From Microlunatus flavus (GTDB lineage: Bacteria > Actinomycetota > Actinomycetes > Propionibacteriales > Propionibacteriaceae), in the NCBI RefSeq assembly GCF_900110855.1, contig NZ_FOFA01000004.1:124001-188000 (forward strand): a stretch of 64,000 nucleotides of DNA, read 5' to 3'. A program made the position numbers and the translations under genes. Below the pieces are notes generated by a model, which saw only the letters and a program-made list of their open reading frames with translations, was not told the origin of the DNA and did no database searches. This document shows, piece after piece, positions 11,082 to 18,502 of this stretch. Position 1 is the first letter of the stretch; every line of letters starts with the position of its first letter.

Positions 11082-11756
11082 ATGACCGCCGAGACGACCG
11101 GCACCTACACGCCGACCGACCGCACCACGCCCACCCGGTTGCGGGAGCGGGTCTCGTACGACCGCGAGGCGGTCCACGCGGTGCTGGACGAGGCGGTGCT
11201 GTGCCACGTCGCCTTCGTCGCCGACGGCCTGCCGGTGGTGCTCCCCCAGCTGCACGTGCGGGTGGGCGAGTCGCTCTACCTCCACGGTTCCACGGGGGCG
11301 CGGGCCATGCGCGGGTCGCGGGACGACGGCCTGGACGTCTGTGTGACGGTCACCCTCCTCGACGGGCTGGTGCTCGCCCGCTCGGCGTTCCACCACTCCG
11401 CGAACTACCGCTGCGTGGTCGCGCACGGGCGGGCGCACCTCGTCACCGACCCGGCGGAGAAGGACGAGGCGCTGCGGCACCTCGTCGACGCGATCGTGCC
11501 CGGCCGTTCCGACCACGTCCGCGGGCCGGACCGGCGCGAGCTCGCCGCGACCGCCCTGCTGCGGCTCGACCTCGAGGAGGTGTCGTACAAGCACCGCGCC
11601 GGCCCGCCGGGCGACGACGCAGAGGACCTCGACCTGCCGTGGTGGGCGGGCGTGCTGCCAGTGCGCGGTGCGGTCCCCGACGCGCCGGTGCCCGCGCCCG
11701 ACCTGGCGCCAGGGATCGCCGTCCCCGACCACGTGCGCGGCTGGCGTCGCGGCTGA
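11082..11756 (+). CDS. Pyridoxamine 5'-phosphate oxidase-like (FMN-binding split barrel) protein
   Basis: A 224-residue protein of the Pyridox_ox_2/split-barrel flavin fold. Recognisable segments are LDEAVLCHVAFVADGLPVVLPQ, LYLHGSTGARAMR (phosphate/FMN loop) and DGLVLARSAFHHSANYRCVVAHGRA. Relatives bind FMN, F420 or haem, and most have no assigned reaction; there is no reason to call it the true PdxH. It is divergent from the MocR regulator, and the 38-nt gap contains the operator-like repeat. An AAGGA ribosome site lies about 15 nt upstream of ATG 11082, so spacing is slightly long. Confidence 0.85.
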   Translation: MTAETTGTYTPTDRTTPTRLRERVSYDREAVHAVLDEAVLCHVAFVADGLPVVLPQLHVRVGESLYLHGSTGARAMRGSRDDGLDVCVTVTLLDGLVLARSAFHHSANYRCVVAHGRAHLVTDPAEKDEALRHLVDAIVPGRSDHVRGPDRRELAATALLRLDLEEVSYKHRAGPPGDDAEDLDLPWWAGVLPVRGAVPDAPVPAPDLAPGIAVPDHVRGWRRG

Positions 11757-11767
11757 GCCGACCTGGC

Positions 11768-11773
11768 TACCGT
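11768..11773 (+). promoter_or_regulatory. -10 box TACCGT for leaderless gene at 11780
   Basis: TACCGT is followed by 6 nt and GTG 11780, the geometry of a leaderless actinobacterial transcript. It lies just past the stop of the PNPOx-like gene. Confidence 0.4.
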
Positions 11774-11779
11774 GTCCGC

Positions 11780-12277
11780 GTGCACGCCCTCGTGGAGTGG
11801 TCCGGCTTCGTCGGCGCCTGGCTGCTGGTGGCCGGCCCGCTCTTCCAGGCCGCGGTCGAGCTCGACGAGCAGGGCGACCACCGTCGCGGCCTCACCCGGG
11901 CCTCGGACGCGGTCGGCCCGCCGCCGCGGCTGTCCCCGTGGTGGTGGCTGCTGCCGCCGGTCGCGTACGTCAAGCAGCGCCGGCGGCAGGCCGCCTACCG
12001 CGAGCGGATCATGGACGCGCTGACGACCGGCGAGCTCGAGGCCTTCATCGACCTCAGCAGCACCGCCACGGGCTGGGCGCTGGTCGCGTCGGGCGCCTTC
12101 TTCATCGCGGTCAAGGAGACCTGGGAGCTGCTCGAGACGTACGAGGCGCCGGCGTGGCTGCTGCCCGTGGTCCTCGTCCTCCTGCTGGCCCTCTGCGCCG
12201 CGTACACCGTCGTCCGGGTCCGGTGGGCCCACGGCGTGGTCGACGCGAAGCGGCGGGCCGCCGCGGGGGCCGCATGA
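11780..12277 (+). CDS. Membrane protein with two TM segments, unknown function
   Basis: A 165-residue protein with an N-terminal hydrophobic stretch (VEWSGFVGAWLLVAGPLFQAAV), a Pro/Trp-rich middle (LSPWWWLLPPVAYVKQRRRQ), a second hydrophobic stretch (TGWALVASGAFFIAVKETWELL), and a third near the C-terminus (LLPVVLVLLLALCAAYTVV). I count two or three membrane spans. I do not recognise a characterised family. The GTG at 11780 is chosen because of the -10 box 6 nt upstream. Its stop overlaps the start of the next gene (ATGA), so the two are translationally coupled. Confidence 0.65.
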   Translation: MHALVEWSGFVGAWLLVAGPLFQAAVELDEQGDHRRGLTRASDAVGPPPRLSPWWWLLPPVAYVKQRRRQAAYRERIMDALTTGELEAFIDLSSTATGWALVASGAFFIAVKETWELLETYEAPAWLLPVVLVLLLALCAAYTVVRVRWAHGVVDAKRRAAAGAA

Positions 12278-12618
12278 CGGACCCTGTCGCACCAGAGCCC
12301 GCTCCCGGCGCCGGTGATGAGGCCGACGCCGACGCCGTCGGCGCCGACGACCTCGCCCGGCTCGTCGACCGGGTGCCGCCGGGCTGGACCGAGGTCGCGT
12401 ACGGCGGGCGCACCTGGGGGCTGAGCCGGACCGACCGGGCCGAGGGCCGCACGACGACGCTGTGGGCCGAGGAGCTCGGCGGGTTGGGGTTCGTCAGCGC
12501 GAACGTCTGGCGCACGAGCGGGGGCGAGGTGCTGCGCCCCTGCGAGATGCCGGCCGAGACCGTGCTCGACCTCCTGCGCGGCTGGACGCCGCACGAGGAC
12601 GGGCAGGGCGACCACTAG
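12274..12618 (+). CDS. Small conserved actinobacterial protein, unknown function
   Basis: A 114-residue soluble protein with an acidic Ala/Asp-rich N-terminal tail, then a compact domain that includes VPPGWTEVAYGGRTWGLSR, TTLWAEELGGLGFVSANVW and MPAETVLDLLRGW. Proteins with this pattern occur widely in actinobacteria without assigned function; I do not name one. Its ATG overlaps the preceding stop by 4 nt, so it is co-translated with the membrane protein and may work with it. Its stop codon TAG is also the first half of the -10 box of the next gene. Confidence 0.65.
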   Translation: MTDPVAPEPAPGAGDEADADAVGADDLARLVDRVPPGWTEVAYGGRTWGLSRTDRAEGRTTTLWAEELGGLGFVSANVWRTSGGEVLRPCEMPAETVLDLLRGWTPHEDGQGDH

Positions 12619-12621
12619 CGT
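12616..12621 (+). promoter_or_regulatory. -10 box TAGCGT for leaderless MFS gene
   Basis: TAGCGT, whose TAG is the stop of the upstream gene, then 8 nt and GTG 12630. Confidence 0.45.
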
Positions 12622-12629
12622 GCGCTGAC

Positions 12630-13838
12630 GTGCCGCGCCCCCCGCAGGTCGTCGACGCCACGGGGTCCTCCTGGCGCCGGGTGGCACCGGCGATGTTCAT
12701 GGTCGCGTGGGGCGGCAACCACTTCTCGCCGCTGCTGCTGCTCTACCGCGAGGTCGAGCGCTACTCGGCGGTGCAGGTCGACCTCTTCTTCGCCTTCTAC
12801 GTCCTCGGGCTCGTGCCGGGCTTCCTGCTCACCGGGCCCGTCTCCGACCGGCTCGGGCGGCGCCCGCTCGTGGTCGCCGCCCTGGTCCTCGGCGTCGTCG
12901 GCAGCGTGGTCCTCGCGCTCGGCAGCGCGAGCCCGGTCGCCCTGTGCGCGGGCCGCTTCGTCAGCGGCGTGAGCGTGGCCACGGCGATGGTCGCCGGCAC
13001 CACCTGGGTCAAGGAGCTCTCCGCTGCGGCCCCGCCCGGCCTCCGCGCCCGGCGGGCCGCGCTCACCCTCACCGTCGGCTTCGGCCTCGGCGCGGCGGTC
13101 GGTGCGGCCCTGGCCCAGTGGGGCCCCGCGCCGACGCTGCTCCCGTACGCCGTGCAGGTCGCGCTCTCCCTCGTCGCGGCGGTCCCGCTGCTCGGCAGCA
13201 GCGAGACGCGGCCGCGCGGTGCGCTGCCCGCCCGACCGCTGCGCGAGGAGCTGCACCTGCCCGCCGCCAGCCGGACACGGTTCCTGCGCGTCGTGGTCCC
13301 GATGGCGCCGTGGGTGTTCGGCGCACCCGCCCTGGCCTTCGTGGTCGGGCCCGCGCTGGTCGCCGGCCGCACCGCCGGGCAGACGGTCGCCTTCGCGGGC
13401 CTGGCCGCGGTCGTCACGCTGACCGCCGGGGCGGTGGTGCAGCCCCTCGTGCCGCGGCTCGCCCGCCTGGTCGCGGGGCGGCAGGCGGTCGTCGGCCTCG
13501 TCCTCGTCGCGGTGGCGACCGCCCTGCTCGCCGTCGACGTGAGCCTGCGCTCGGTCGCGCTCGCGCTCGTCGCCGCGGCGCTGCTCGGCGCCGCGTACGG
13601 GATCTGCATCCTCACCGGGCTGGTGGAGACGCAGGCGCTCGCCGACCCCGAACGGGTCGCCGGGCTGACCGGTGTCTACTACTCCCTCATCTACGTCGGC
13701 TTCGTGCTGCCCGTGGTGCTCTCCGAGCTCGTGGCCGTGGCCCCGGAACCCTTCCTGCTCGTCGCCGTCGCCGTCGTCTGCCTCGGCTGCGCAGCGGCCG
13801 TCGAGCGCGGGCTGCGGAGCACGCGCACACCCGCCTGA
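12630..13838 (+). CDS. Major facilitator superfamily transporter
   Basis: A 402-residue, roughly 12-TM carrier. The MFS signature loop after TM2 is GPVSDRLGRRPLVV (about residues 65-78), and TM4/5 carry the GRFVSGVSVATAMVAG segment. Proton-driven efflux of drugs or metabolites is the usual role; the substrate is not predictable. The start is GTG 12630 (-10 box 8 nt upstream). An alternative in-frame ATG at MFMVAWGGN would remove about 20 residues before the first span. It converges on the alcohol dehydrogenase gene with a 22-nt gap. Confidence 0.88.
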   Translation: MPRPPQVVDATGSSWRRVAPAMFMVAWGGNHFSPLLLLYREVERYSAVQVDLFFAFYVLGLVPGFLLTGPVSDRLGRRPLVVAALVLGVVGSVVLALGSASPVALCAGRFVSGVSVATAMVAGTTWVKELSAAAPPGLRARRAALTLTVGFGLGAAVGAALAQWGPAPTLLPYAVQVALSLVAAVPLLGSSETRPRGALPARPLREELHLPAASRTRFLRVVVPMAPWVFGAPALAFVVGPALVAGRTAGQTVAFAGLAAVVTLTAGAVVQPLVPRLARLVAGRQAVVGLVLVAVATALLAVDVSLRSVALALVAAALLGAAYGICILTGLVETQALADPERVAGLTGVYYSLIYVGFVLPVVLSELVAVAPEPFLLVAVAVVCLGCAAAVERGLRSTRTPA

Positions 13839-13860
13839 GGTCGCGCGCCCACGCCGGCCC

Positions 13861-14958
13861 TCAGGGGATCAGCAGCTGGCGCAGCGCGGTGCCGGCGGCG
13901 AGCTCGTCCAGGCTCGCGGCCGCCTCCTCCAGCGGGCGGCGCCGGCTGACGAGCTCGTCGAGCAGCAGGTCGCCGGCCAGGTAGGCGTCGACCAGCTGCG
14001 GGATGTCCCGGGCGGGGTCGATGCCGCCGTAGTTCGAGCCGAGGATGCGCTGCTCCTTCGCCACCAGCGTGCCCGCGTCGAAGGACGGCCGGACGCCGGC
14101 GGGCGGGATGCCGACCACGACGGCCGTGCCGCCCATGCCCAGCACGGCGACGCACTGCTCGGTCAGCACGCGGCCGCCGATCGCGTCGAAGGCGTAGTCG
14201 ACGCCGTCCGGGAAGAGCTCGCGCACGACCTCCACCGTGTCGCTGGCGGAGGCGTCGACGACGTCGGTCGCGCCCAGCGTCCGGGCGAGCGCCGTCTTCT
14301 CGGCGCGCAGGTCGACGGCCACGATCCGCTCCGCCCCGGCCAGCCGGGCGCCCTGCACCACCGACAGCCCGACGCCGCCGCAGCCCAGGACGACCACGGT
14401 CGAGCCGGCCTCGACCTTGGCGGTGTTGCGGACCGCCCCGACGCCCGTCGCCACGCCGCAGCCGACGAGGGACACGACCTCGAGCGGCGCCGCCGGGTCG
14501 ATCCTGATCGCGCCGGACGCCGGCACCACGGCCTCCTCCGCGAAGGCCGAGACGCCCATGTAGTGGTGGACGGTCCGCCCGCCCGCCGACAGGCGGCTGG
14601 TGCCGTCCTCGAGCACGCCGCCCCGCGAGACGACGCCGGAGGCGACCAGGCACTGGGCGGGGTGCCCGCGGCGGCAGGGCACGCACCGGCGGCACGGGGC
14701 GACCCAGGAGAGCACGACGTGGTCGCCGACCGACAGGGCGTCGACGCCCGGCCCCGTCTCGACCACCGTGCCGCTGCCCTCGTGGCCGAGGACGAGGGGC
14801 AGCGGCAGGGCCCAGTCGCCGTCGCGCACGTGCAGGTCGGAGTGGCAGACGCCGGCGGCGGCCAGGCGGACGCGCACCTCGCCCGCCCGCGGCGCCGCGA
14901 GGTCGACCTCCTCGACCGTGACCGGGGTGCCAGGAGCATGGAGGACTGCTGCGCGCAC
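13861..14958 (-). CDS. Zinc-dependent alcohol dehydrogenase (class III-like)
   Basis: A 365-residue medium-chain dehydrogenase that oxidises an alcohol to an aldehyde with NAD(P). The catalytic-zinc ligands are Cys in AAGVCHSDLHVRDG and His in LGHEGSGTV; the structural-zinc loop has four Cys (CRRCVPCRRGHPAQC). The coenzyme fold carries VLGCGGVGLSVVQGARLAGA, and VDLRAEK suggests NAD. Gene context, divergent from an aldehyde dehydrogenase with a shared 83-nt control region, implies a two-step alcohol to acid pathway. The identity of the alcohol cannot be read from sequence. Confidence 0.92.
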   Translation of the reverse strand: MRAAVLHAPGTPVTVEEVDLAAPRAGEVRVRLAAAGVCHSDLHVRDGDWALPLPLVLGHEGSGTVVETGPGVDALSVGDHVVLSWVAPCRRCVPCRRGHPAQCLVASGVVSRGGVLEDGTSRLSAGGRTVHHYMGVSAFAEEAVVPASGAIRIDPAAPLEVVSLVGCGVATGVGAVRNTAKVEAGSTVVVLGCGGVGLSVVQGARLAGAERIVAVDLRAEKTALARTLGATDVVDASASDTVEVVRELFPDGVDYAFDAIGGRVLTEQCVAVLGMGGTAVVVGIPPAGVRPSFDAGTLVAKEQRILGSNYGGIDPARDIPQLVDAYLAGDLLLDELVSRRRPLEEAAASLDELAAGTALRQLLIP

Positions 14959-14990
14959 GGGAACCTCTCGAAGTGTCGGCGACGGACTGC

Positions 14991-15025
14991 TAACGTCCGC
15001 GCCGGAGCCTAGAGCATACGTATGC
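14991..15025 (+). promoter_or_regulatory. Aldehyde dehydrogenase promoter and palindromic operator
   Basis: A TAACGT -10 (14991-14996) is followed by the perfect 12-bp palindrome GCATACGTATGC (15014-15025). The palindrome lies just downstream of the expected start of transcription and 16 nt before the ATG at 15042. A TetR- or MarR-type repressor bound here would block the aldehyde dehydrogenase gene and could affect the divergent dehydrogenase. No regulator gene is adjacent. Confidence 0.5.
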
Positions 15026-15041
15026 CGTAAGGAGCAGCCCG

Positions 15042-16472
15042 ATGCGCGAGTACCTGCAGTTCTACGTGGACGGCCGATGGGTCGAGCCGTCGTCGACGGC
15101 CGTCCGCGACGTCGAGGACCCGGCGACCGAGGAGGTCGTCGGCCGCGTGGCCCTCGGCGACGCCCAGGACGTGGACGCCGCCGCGCGTGCCGCCCGTTCC
15201 GCGGCGCCCGGCTGGGCGGCCAGCACCCGCGAGGAGCGGCTGGAGGCGCTCGAGAGGGTCCAGGTCGAGTACGGCCGCCGCGCCGGCGACCTGGCCGCCG
15301 CGATCACCGCCGAGATGGGCGCGCCGGCGACGCTCGCCCGCGACGTCCACGTGCCGTCGGGCACCCAGCACCTGGCCATCGCCCTCGACGTGCTGCGGAC
15401 CTACCCGTTCTCCGAGCAGCGCGGCGAGACCCTGCTCGTCCGCGAGCCCATCGGCGTGACCGGCCTCATCACACCCTGGAACTGGCCGCTGAACCAGATC
15501 ATGTGCAAGGTCGCCCCCGCCCTGGCGACCGGCTGCACGGTGGTGCTCAAGCCGTCCGAGGCCGCGCCGTTCTCGGCCCACCTCTTCGCCGAGGCGCTCG
15601 ACGCCGCCGGGCTGCCGCCCGGGGTGTTCAACCTCGTGCACGGCGACGGGCCGGGTGCCGGCAGCGCGCTCAGCCGTCACCCGGAGGTCGACATGGTGTC
15701 GTTCACCGGGTCGACGCGGGCCGGCGTCGAGGTGGCCCGGAACGCGGCGGACACGGTCAAGCGCGTCCACCAGGAGCTGGGCGGCAAGAGCCCGCTCGTC
15801 GTGCTCGACGACGACCTGCTGGCCGAGGGCGTGGCCCGTGGGGTGCGCGCCACGATGGTCAACTCGGGCCAGACCTGCAGCGCGCCCACCCGTCTGCTGG
15901 TGCCGCGCCACCGCCTCGACGAGGCCCTGGCGGTCGCCGCGGAGGTGGCCGACGGCCTGGTGGTCGGCGACCCGAACGGTCCCGTCGACCTCGGGCCCGT
16001 GGTCTCCGGAGCGCAGTGGCACAAGGTGCAGGGGCTGGTCGAGAGCGGTCTCGCGGAGGGCGCCCGGCTCGTGGCCGGCGGGCCTGGCCGCCCCGACGGG
16101 CTGACCCGCGGCCACTTCGTCCGCCCGACGGTCCTGGCTGGCGTCACCCCCACCATGAGGGTCGCCCGGGAGGAGGTCTTCGGCCCGGTGCTCGTCGTCC
16201 TCGCCTACGACGACCTCGACGAGGCGGTCCGCCTCGCCAACGACACCGACTACGGGCTCGCGGCGTACGTCTCCGGCGGCGACCTGGACCTCGCGCGACG
16301 GCTCGCCGGCCGGCTCGTGGCTGGCCAGGTCTCCATCAACGGCGCCTACGACCTCGCCGCGCCCTTCGGGGGCTACCGCCGCAGCGGCAACGGCCGCGAG
16401 TGCGGGGAGCTCGCCTTCGCGGAGTTCCTCGAGACCAAGGCCGTCATGGGCTACGGGTCCGCGGCCGCCTGA
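15042..16472 (+). CDS. Aldehyde dehydrogenase family protein
   Basis: A 476-residue NAD(P)-dependent enzyme that converts an aldehyde to an acid. Visible motifs: ITPWNWPLNQ (oxyanion Asn), SFTGSTRAG (coenzyme loop), the general-base Glu in HQELGGKSPLVVLDDD, and the catalytic Cys in MVNSGQTCSAPTRLLVP. Length is normal. A ribosome site AAGGAG sits 8 nt upstream of ATG 15042. It is divergent from the zinc alcohol dehydrogenase, which probably makes its substrate. Confidence 0.95.
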   Translation: MREYLQFYVDGRWVEPSSTAVRDVEDPATEEVVGRVALGDAQDVDAAARAARSAAPGWAASTREERLEALERVQVEYGRRAGDLAAAITAEMGAPATLARDVHVPSGTQHLAIALDVLRTYPFSEQRGETLLVREPIGVTGLITPWNWPLNQIMCKVAPALATGCTVVLKPSEAAPFSAHLFAEALDAAGLPPGVFNLVHGDGPGAGSALSRHPEVDMVSFTGSTRAGVEVARNAADTVKRVHQELGGKSPLVVLDDDLLAEGVARGVRATMVNSGQTCSAPTRLLVPRHRLDEALAVAAEVADGLVVGDPNGPVDLGPVVSGAQWHKVQGLVESGLAEGARLVAGGPGRPDGLTRGHFVRPTVLAGVTPTMRVAREEVFGPVLVVLAYDDLDEAVRLANDTDYGLAAYVSGGDLDLARRLAGRLVAGQVSINGAYDLAAPFGGYRRSGNGRECGELAFAEFLETKAVMGYGSAAA

Positions 16473-16589
16473 CGACCGCGTGGCCCGGTGGCGCGCGGTT
16501 CCTGCGCTGCCAGGCATGACACCGGTGCCGCCGATCGGTCGCCCACGACCCTTGAGATTGAGATCACAAGCAGCAGAATCTTCGACGAC

Positions 16590-16703
16590 TTGGACCATCG
16601 GCGCCCGCCTCCGGTACTGTACGGAGCGGCTGGGGGGGTCAAAACAGGCGACTCAGCCTTTCGGGGGCTGAGAGACCAGGTCCGGCACCGCACCCGCGGT
16701 GCC
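16590..16703 (+). promoter_or_regulatory. Promoter and structured leader of the first polysaccharide glycosyltransferase gene
   Basis: The 246 nt upstream of 16719 have no gene. A weak promoter (TTGGAC at 16590, TACTGT at 16615) would give a leader with two hairpins: CTCAGCC/GGCTGAG (16652-16672, 7 bp) and GGCACCGC/GCGGTGCC (16684-16703, 8 bp, 4-nt loop). The second ends just before the ribosome site. I tested it by eye against the c-di-GMP-I and c-di-AMP riboswitch cores and saw no match. Confidence 0.35.
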
Positions 16704-16718
16704 CCGACGGAAGGCTCT

Positions 16719-17756
16719 ATGAGCGCGTTGTCCGTGCCTCTGCGCCACGCCGAGGGCACATACGTCCCCCAGGCCCCCGGTGAGTCCGGGAGCCAGGTGG
16801 CTCCCGCGTGCATGCTCGACGAGATCCCCCGCGGCGCCAAGGTGCTGTGGGTGACCTCGACCGGCGGCCACCTCGCCGAGCTGAACCTGATCGCCGAGCG
16901 CGTGCAGCCCTCGGCCGGTTCGCGGTGGGTCACCTTCGAGACCGCTCAGAGCGTCGACGCGCTCCGGGACCGTCCGCACCTCTTCGTCGACTACGTGTCG
17001 CCCCGCGACGTGCGTGCCGCCGTCCGCGCCGCCCGCAAGGTCCTGCCGCTGCTGCGCCGCGAGCGCTTCGACGCGTGCGTGAGCACCGGCGCCGGCGTGG
17101 CCGCGACGATCCTGCCGCTGGCGGCCTGGAGCGGCATCCCCACCTACTACGTCGAGAGCCTGGCCCGTCCGCACGGCCCGTCGACCACCGGGCGGATCCT
17201 CGCTCACGTCCCGCGCGTCCGGACCGCCACCCAGTACACCTCCTGGACCGGGCACCGCTGGTCGTACGCCGGCAGCATCCTCCAGGACTGGACCGTGGAG
17301 CAGGGCCCCGTCGAGGACGGTCCGCTCAAGATCCTCGTCACGCTCGGCACCATCGCGCCGTACCGCTTCGACCGCGCGGTCGACGCCGTGCTGTCGATGC
17401 TCCGCCCGGGTGACGAGGTCGTCTGGCAGCTGGGCTCGACCACCCGGACCGACCTGCCGGGCGAGGTCCACGAGCAGGTCAGCGTCGAGCACCTCAACGC
17501 GCTCTCGAGCGCGGCCGACGTGGTCGTCGCGCACAGCGGCGTCGGCTCGGTGCTGCAGCAGTTCAGCCTGGGCAAGAGCCCGGTGCTGGCCGTGCGCCAG
17601 GCCGGTCACGACGAGCACGTCGACGACCACCAGGCCGGGCTCGCGGAGGCGCTGTCGGAGCGCGGGCTGGCCGGCGTCCTCGATCTCGCCCACCCGTCGC
17701 GCCAGACGCTGGTGCAGGCCGCCGCACGTCGCGTCGTCCCGCCGCAGACCTTCTAG
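16719..17756 (+). CDS. PssD/PssE-type glycosyltransferase (GT28-like, fused)
   Basis: A 345-residue enzyme that combines the two halves usually split as PssD/EpsE and PssE/EpsF. The N-terminal half has VLWVTSTGGHLAELNLIAER and the PssD-like ACVSTGAGVAATILPLA and YYVESLARP; the C-terminal half has KILVTLGTIAPYRFDRAVDAV and the nucleotide-sugar site VVAHSGVGSVLQQFSLGKSP with VRQAGHDEHVDDHQ. It adds a sugar to a lipid-linked acceptor during exopolysaccharide synthesis at the cytoplasmic face. ATG 16719 is chosen for the GGAAGG site upstream. It is the first gene of the polysaccharide region and converges on the phosphatase gene. Confidence 0.85.
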   Translation: MSALSVPLRHAEGTYVPQAPGESGSQVAPACMLDEIPRGAKVLWVTSTGGHLAELNLIAERVQPSAGSRWVTFETAQSVDALRDRPHLFVDYVSPRDVRAAVRAARKVLPLLRRERFDACVSTGAGVAATILPLAAWSGIPTYYVESLARPHGPSTTGRILAHVPRVRTATQYTSWTGHRWSYAGSILQDWTVEQGPVEDGPLKILVTLGTIAPYRFDRAVDAVLSMLRPGDEVVWQLGSTTRTDLPGEVHEQVSVEHLNALSSAADVVVAHSGVGSVLQQFSLGKSPVLAVRQAGHDEHVDDHQAGLAEALSERGLAGVLDLAHPSRQTLVQAAARRVVPPQTF

Positions 17757-17804
17757 CGCACCTGCTCGACCCCGGGCGGCACCGCCACCCACGCACCGCT
17801 CTCC

Positions 17805-17836
17805 GAGAGCCCGTCACCCAGAGGTGGCGGGCTCTC
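17805..17836. terminator. Bidirectional hairpin terminator
   Basis: GAGAGCCCGTCACC / GGTGGCGGGCTCTC, a 14-bp stem with one G-U pair and a 4-nt loop, between the convergent glycosyltransferase and LMW phosphatase genes. Confidence 0.7.
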
Positions 17837-17878
17837 GCCGTTCCGAGCCGCCGGACGGCCGGGTCAGGGTCGTCAGGG

Positions 17879-18463
17879 TCAGCGGGCGGGGACGAGCACC
17901 GCGGCGAGCCGGTCGACCGCGTCCGCGACCTCGCCGAACGCCCGCTCGTACGCCTGCTGGTCGCGCCCGTACGGGTCGGCGATGTCGTCCTGGCGCGGGT
18001 CGCGCACGAACGCGCGACGGGCGGTGGCGACGGGCAGCGCGGCCTCGAGCCGCTCCCCCACCCCGGCCTCGGGCAGCGCGTCCGCTCCGGCGCCGTCCAG
18101 CAGCCGCGCGAGCTCCCGGAGCGTGAAGACCCGCCGGACCACGGCGGGGACCAGCGCGGCGACCTTCGAGCGCTGGCGCGCCGTCATCGTCAGCACCACG
18201 TCGGCGTCGCGCACGTGGGCGGGCACCAGCTGACGTGCCCGGAAGTCACCGCTGCTCAGCCCGCGGGCGGCGAGCAGGGCCTCCATCGGCTCCGCGACCG
18301 GCGCCCCCACGACCGCGCGGGTGCCGGCGGAACCGACGTCCACGCCGGGGCCGAGCGCCCGCGCGAGCAGCACCTCGGCCGTGGGCGAGCGGCAGATGTT
18401 GCCCTCGCAGACGCAGAGCACGCGAAAGGGGCGGCCACCGGCCGCCCCTCCCGTCGTGCTCAT
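17879..18463 (-). CDS. Low-molecular-weight protein-tyrosine phosphatase
   Basis: A 194-residue cytoplasmic phosphatase. The P-loop CEGNICRSP (C-x5-R-S, residues about 18-26) and the late DPYGRDQQAYERAF (general-acid Asp) identify the LMW-PTP (Wzb-like) family. It most likely dephosphorylates the tyrosine tail of the autokinase encoded 39 nt upstream, so the two genes form a kinase-phosphatase operon that controls polysaccharide export and chain length. The middle (about 100-150) is longer than in Wzb, with extra helices rich in R and E. Confidence 0.93.
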   Translation of the reverse strand: MSTTGGAAGGRPFRVLCVCEGNICRSPTAEVLLARALGPGVDVGSAGTRAVVGAPVAEPMEALLAARGLSSGDFRARQLVPAHVRDADVVLTMTARQRSKVAALVPAVVRRVFTLRELARLLDGAGADALPEAGVGERLEAALPVATARRAFVRDPRQDDIADPYGRDQQAYERAFGEVADAVDRLAAVLVPAR

Positions 18464-18502
18464 GCCCTGCTCAAGCCCTGCTCGTCCGCGCCACGTCCAG
18501 CA

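Noticed and set aside
14163-14939. 258-residue minus-strand frame inside the alcohol dehydrogenase gene
   Set aside because: Different frame from the enzyme, rich in Arg, Ser and Pro, without homology; a shadow frame.
16590-16718. c-di-GMP or c-di-AMP riboswitch before the polysaccharide genes
   Set aside because: The conserved cores (GCAAA/GGACGCAAAGC for c-di-GMP-I, GGGGUGAAUC for c-di-AMP) are not present.
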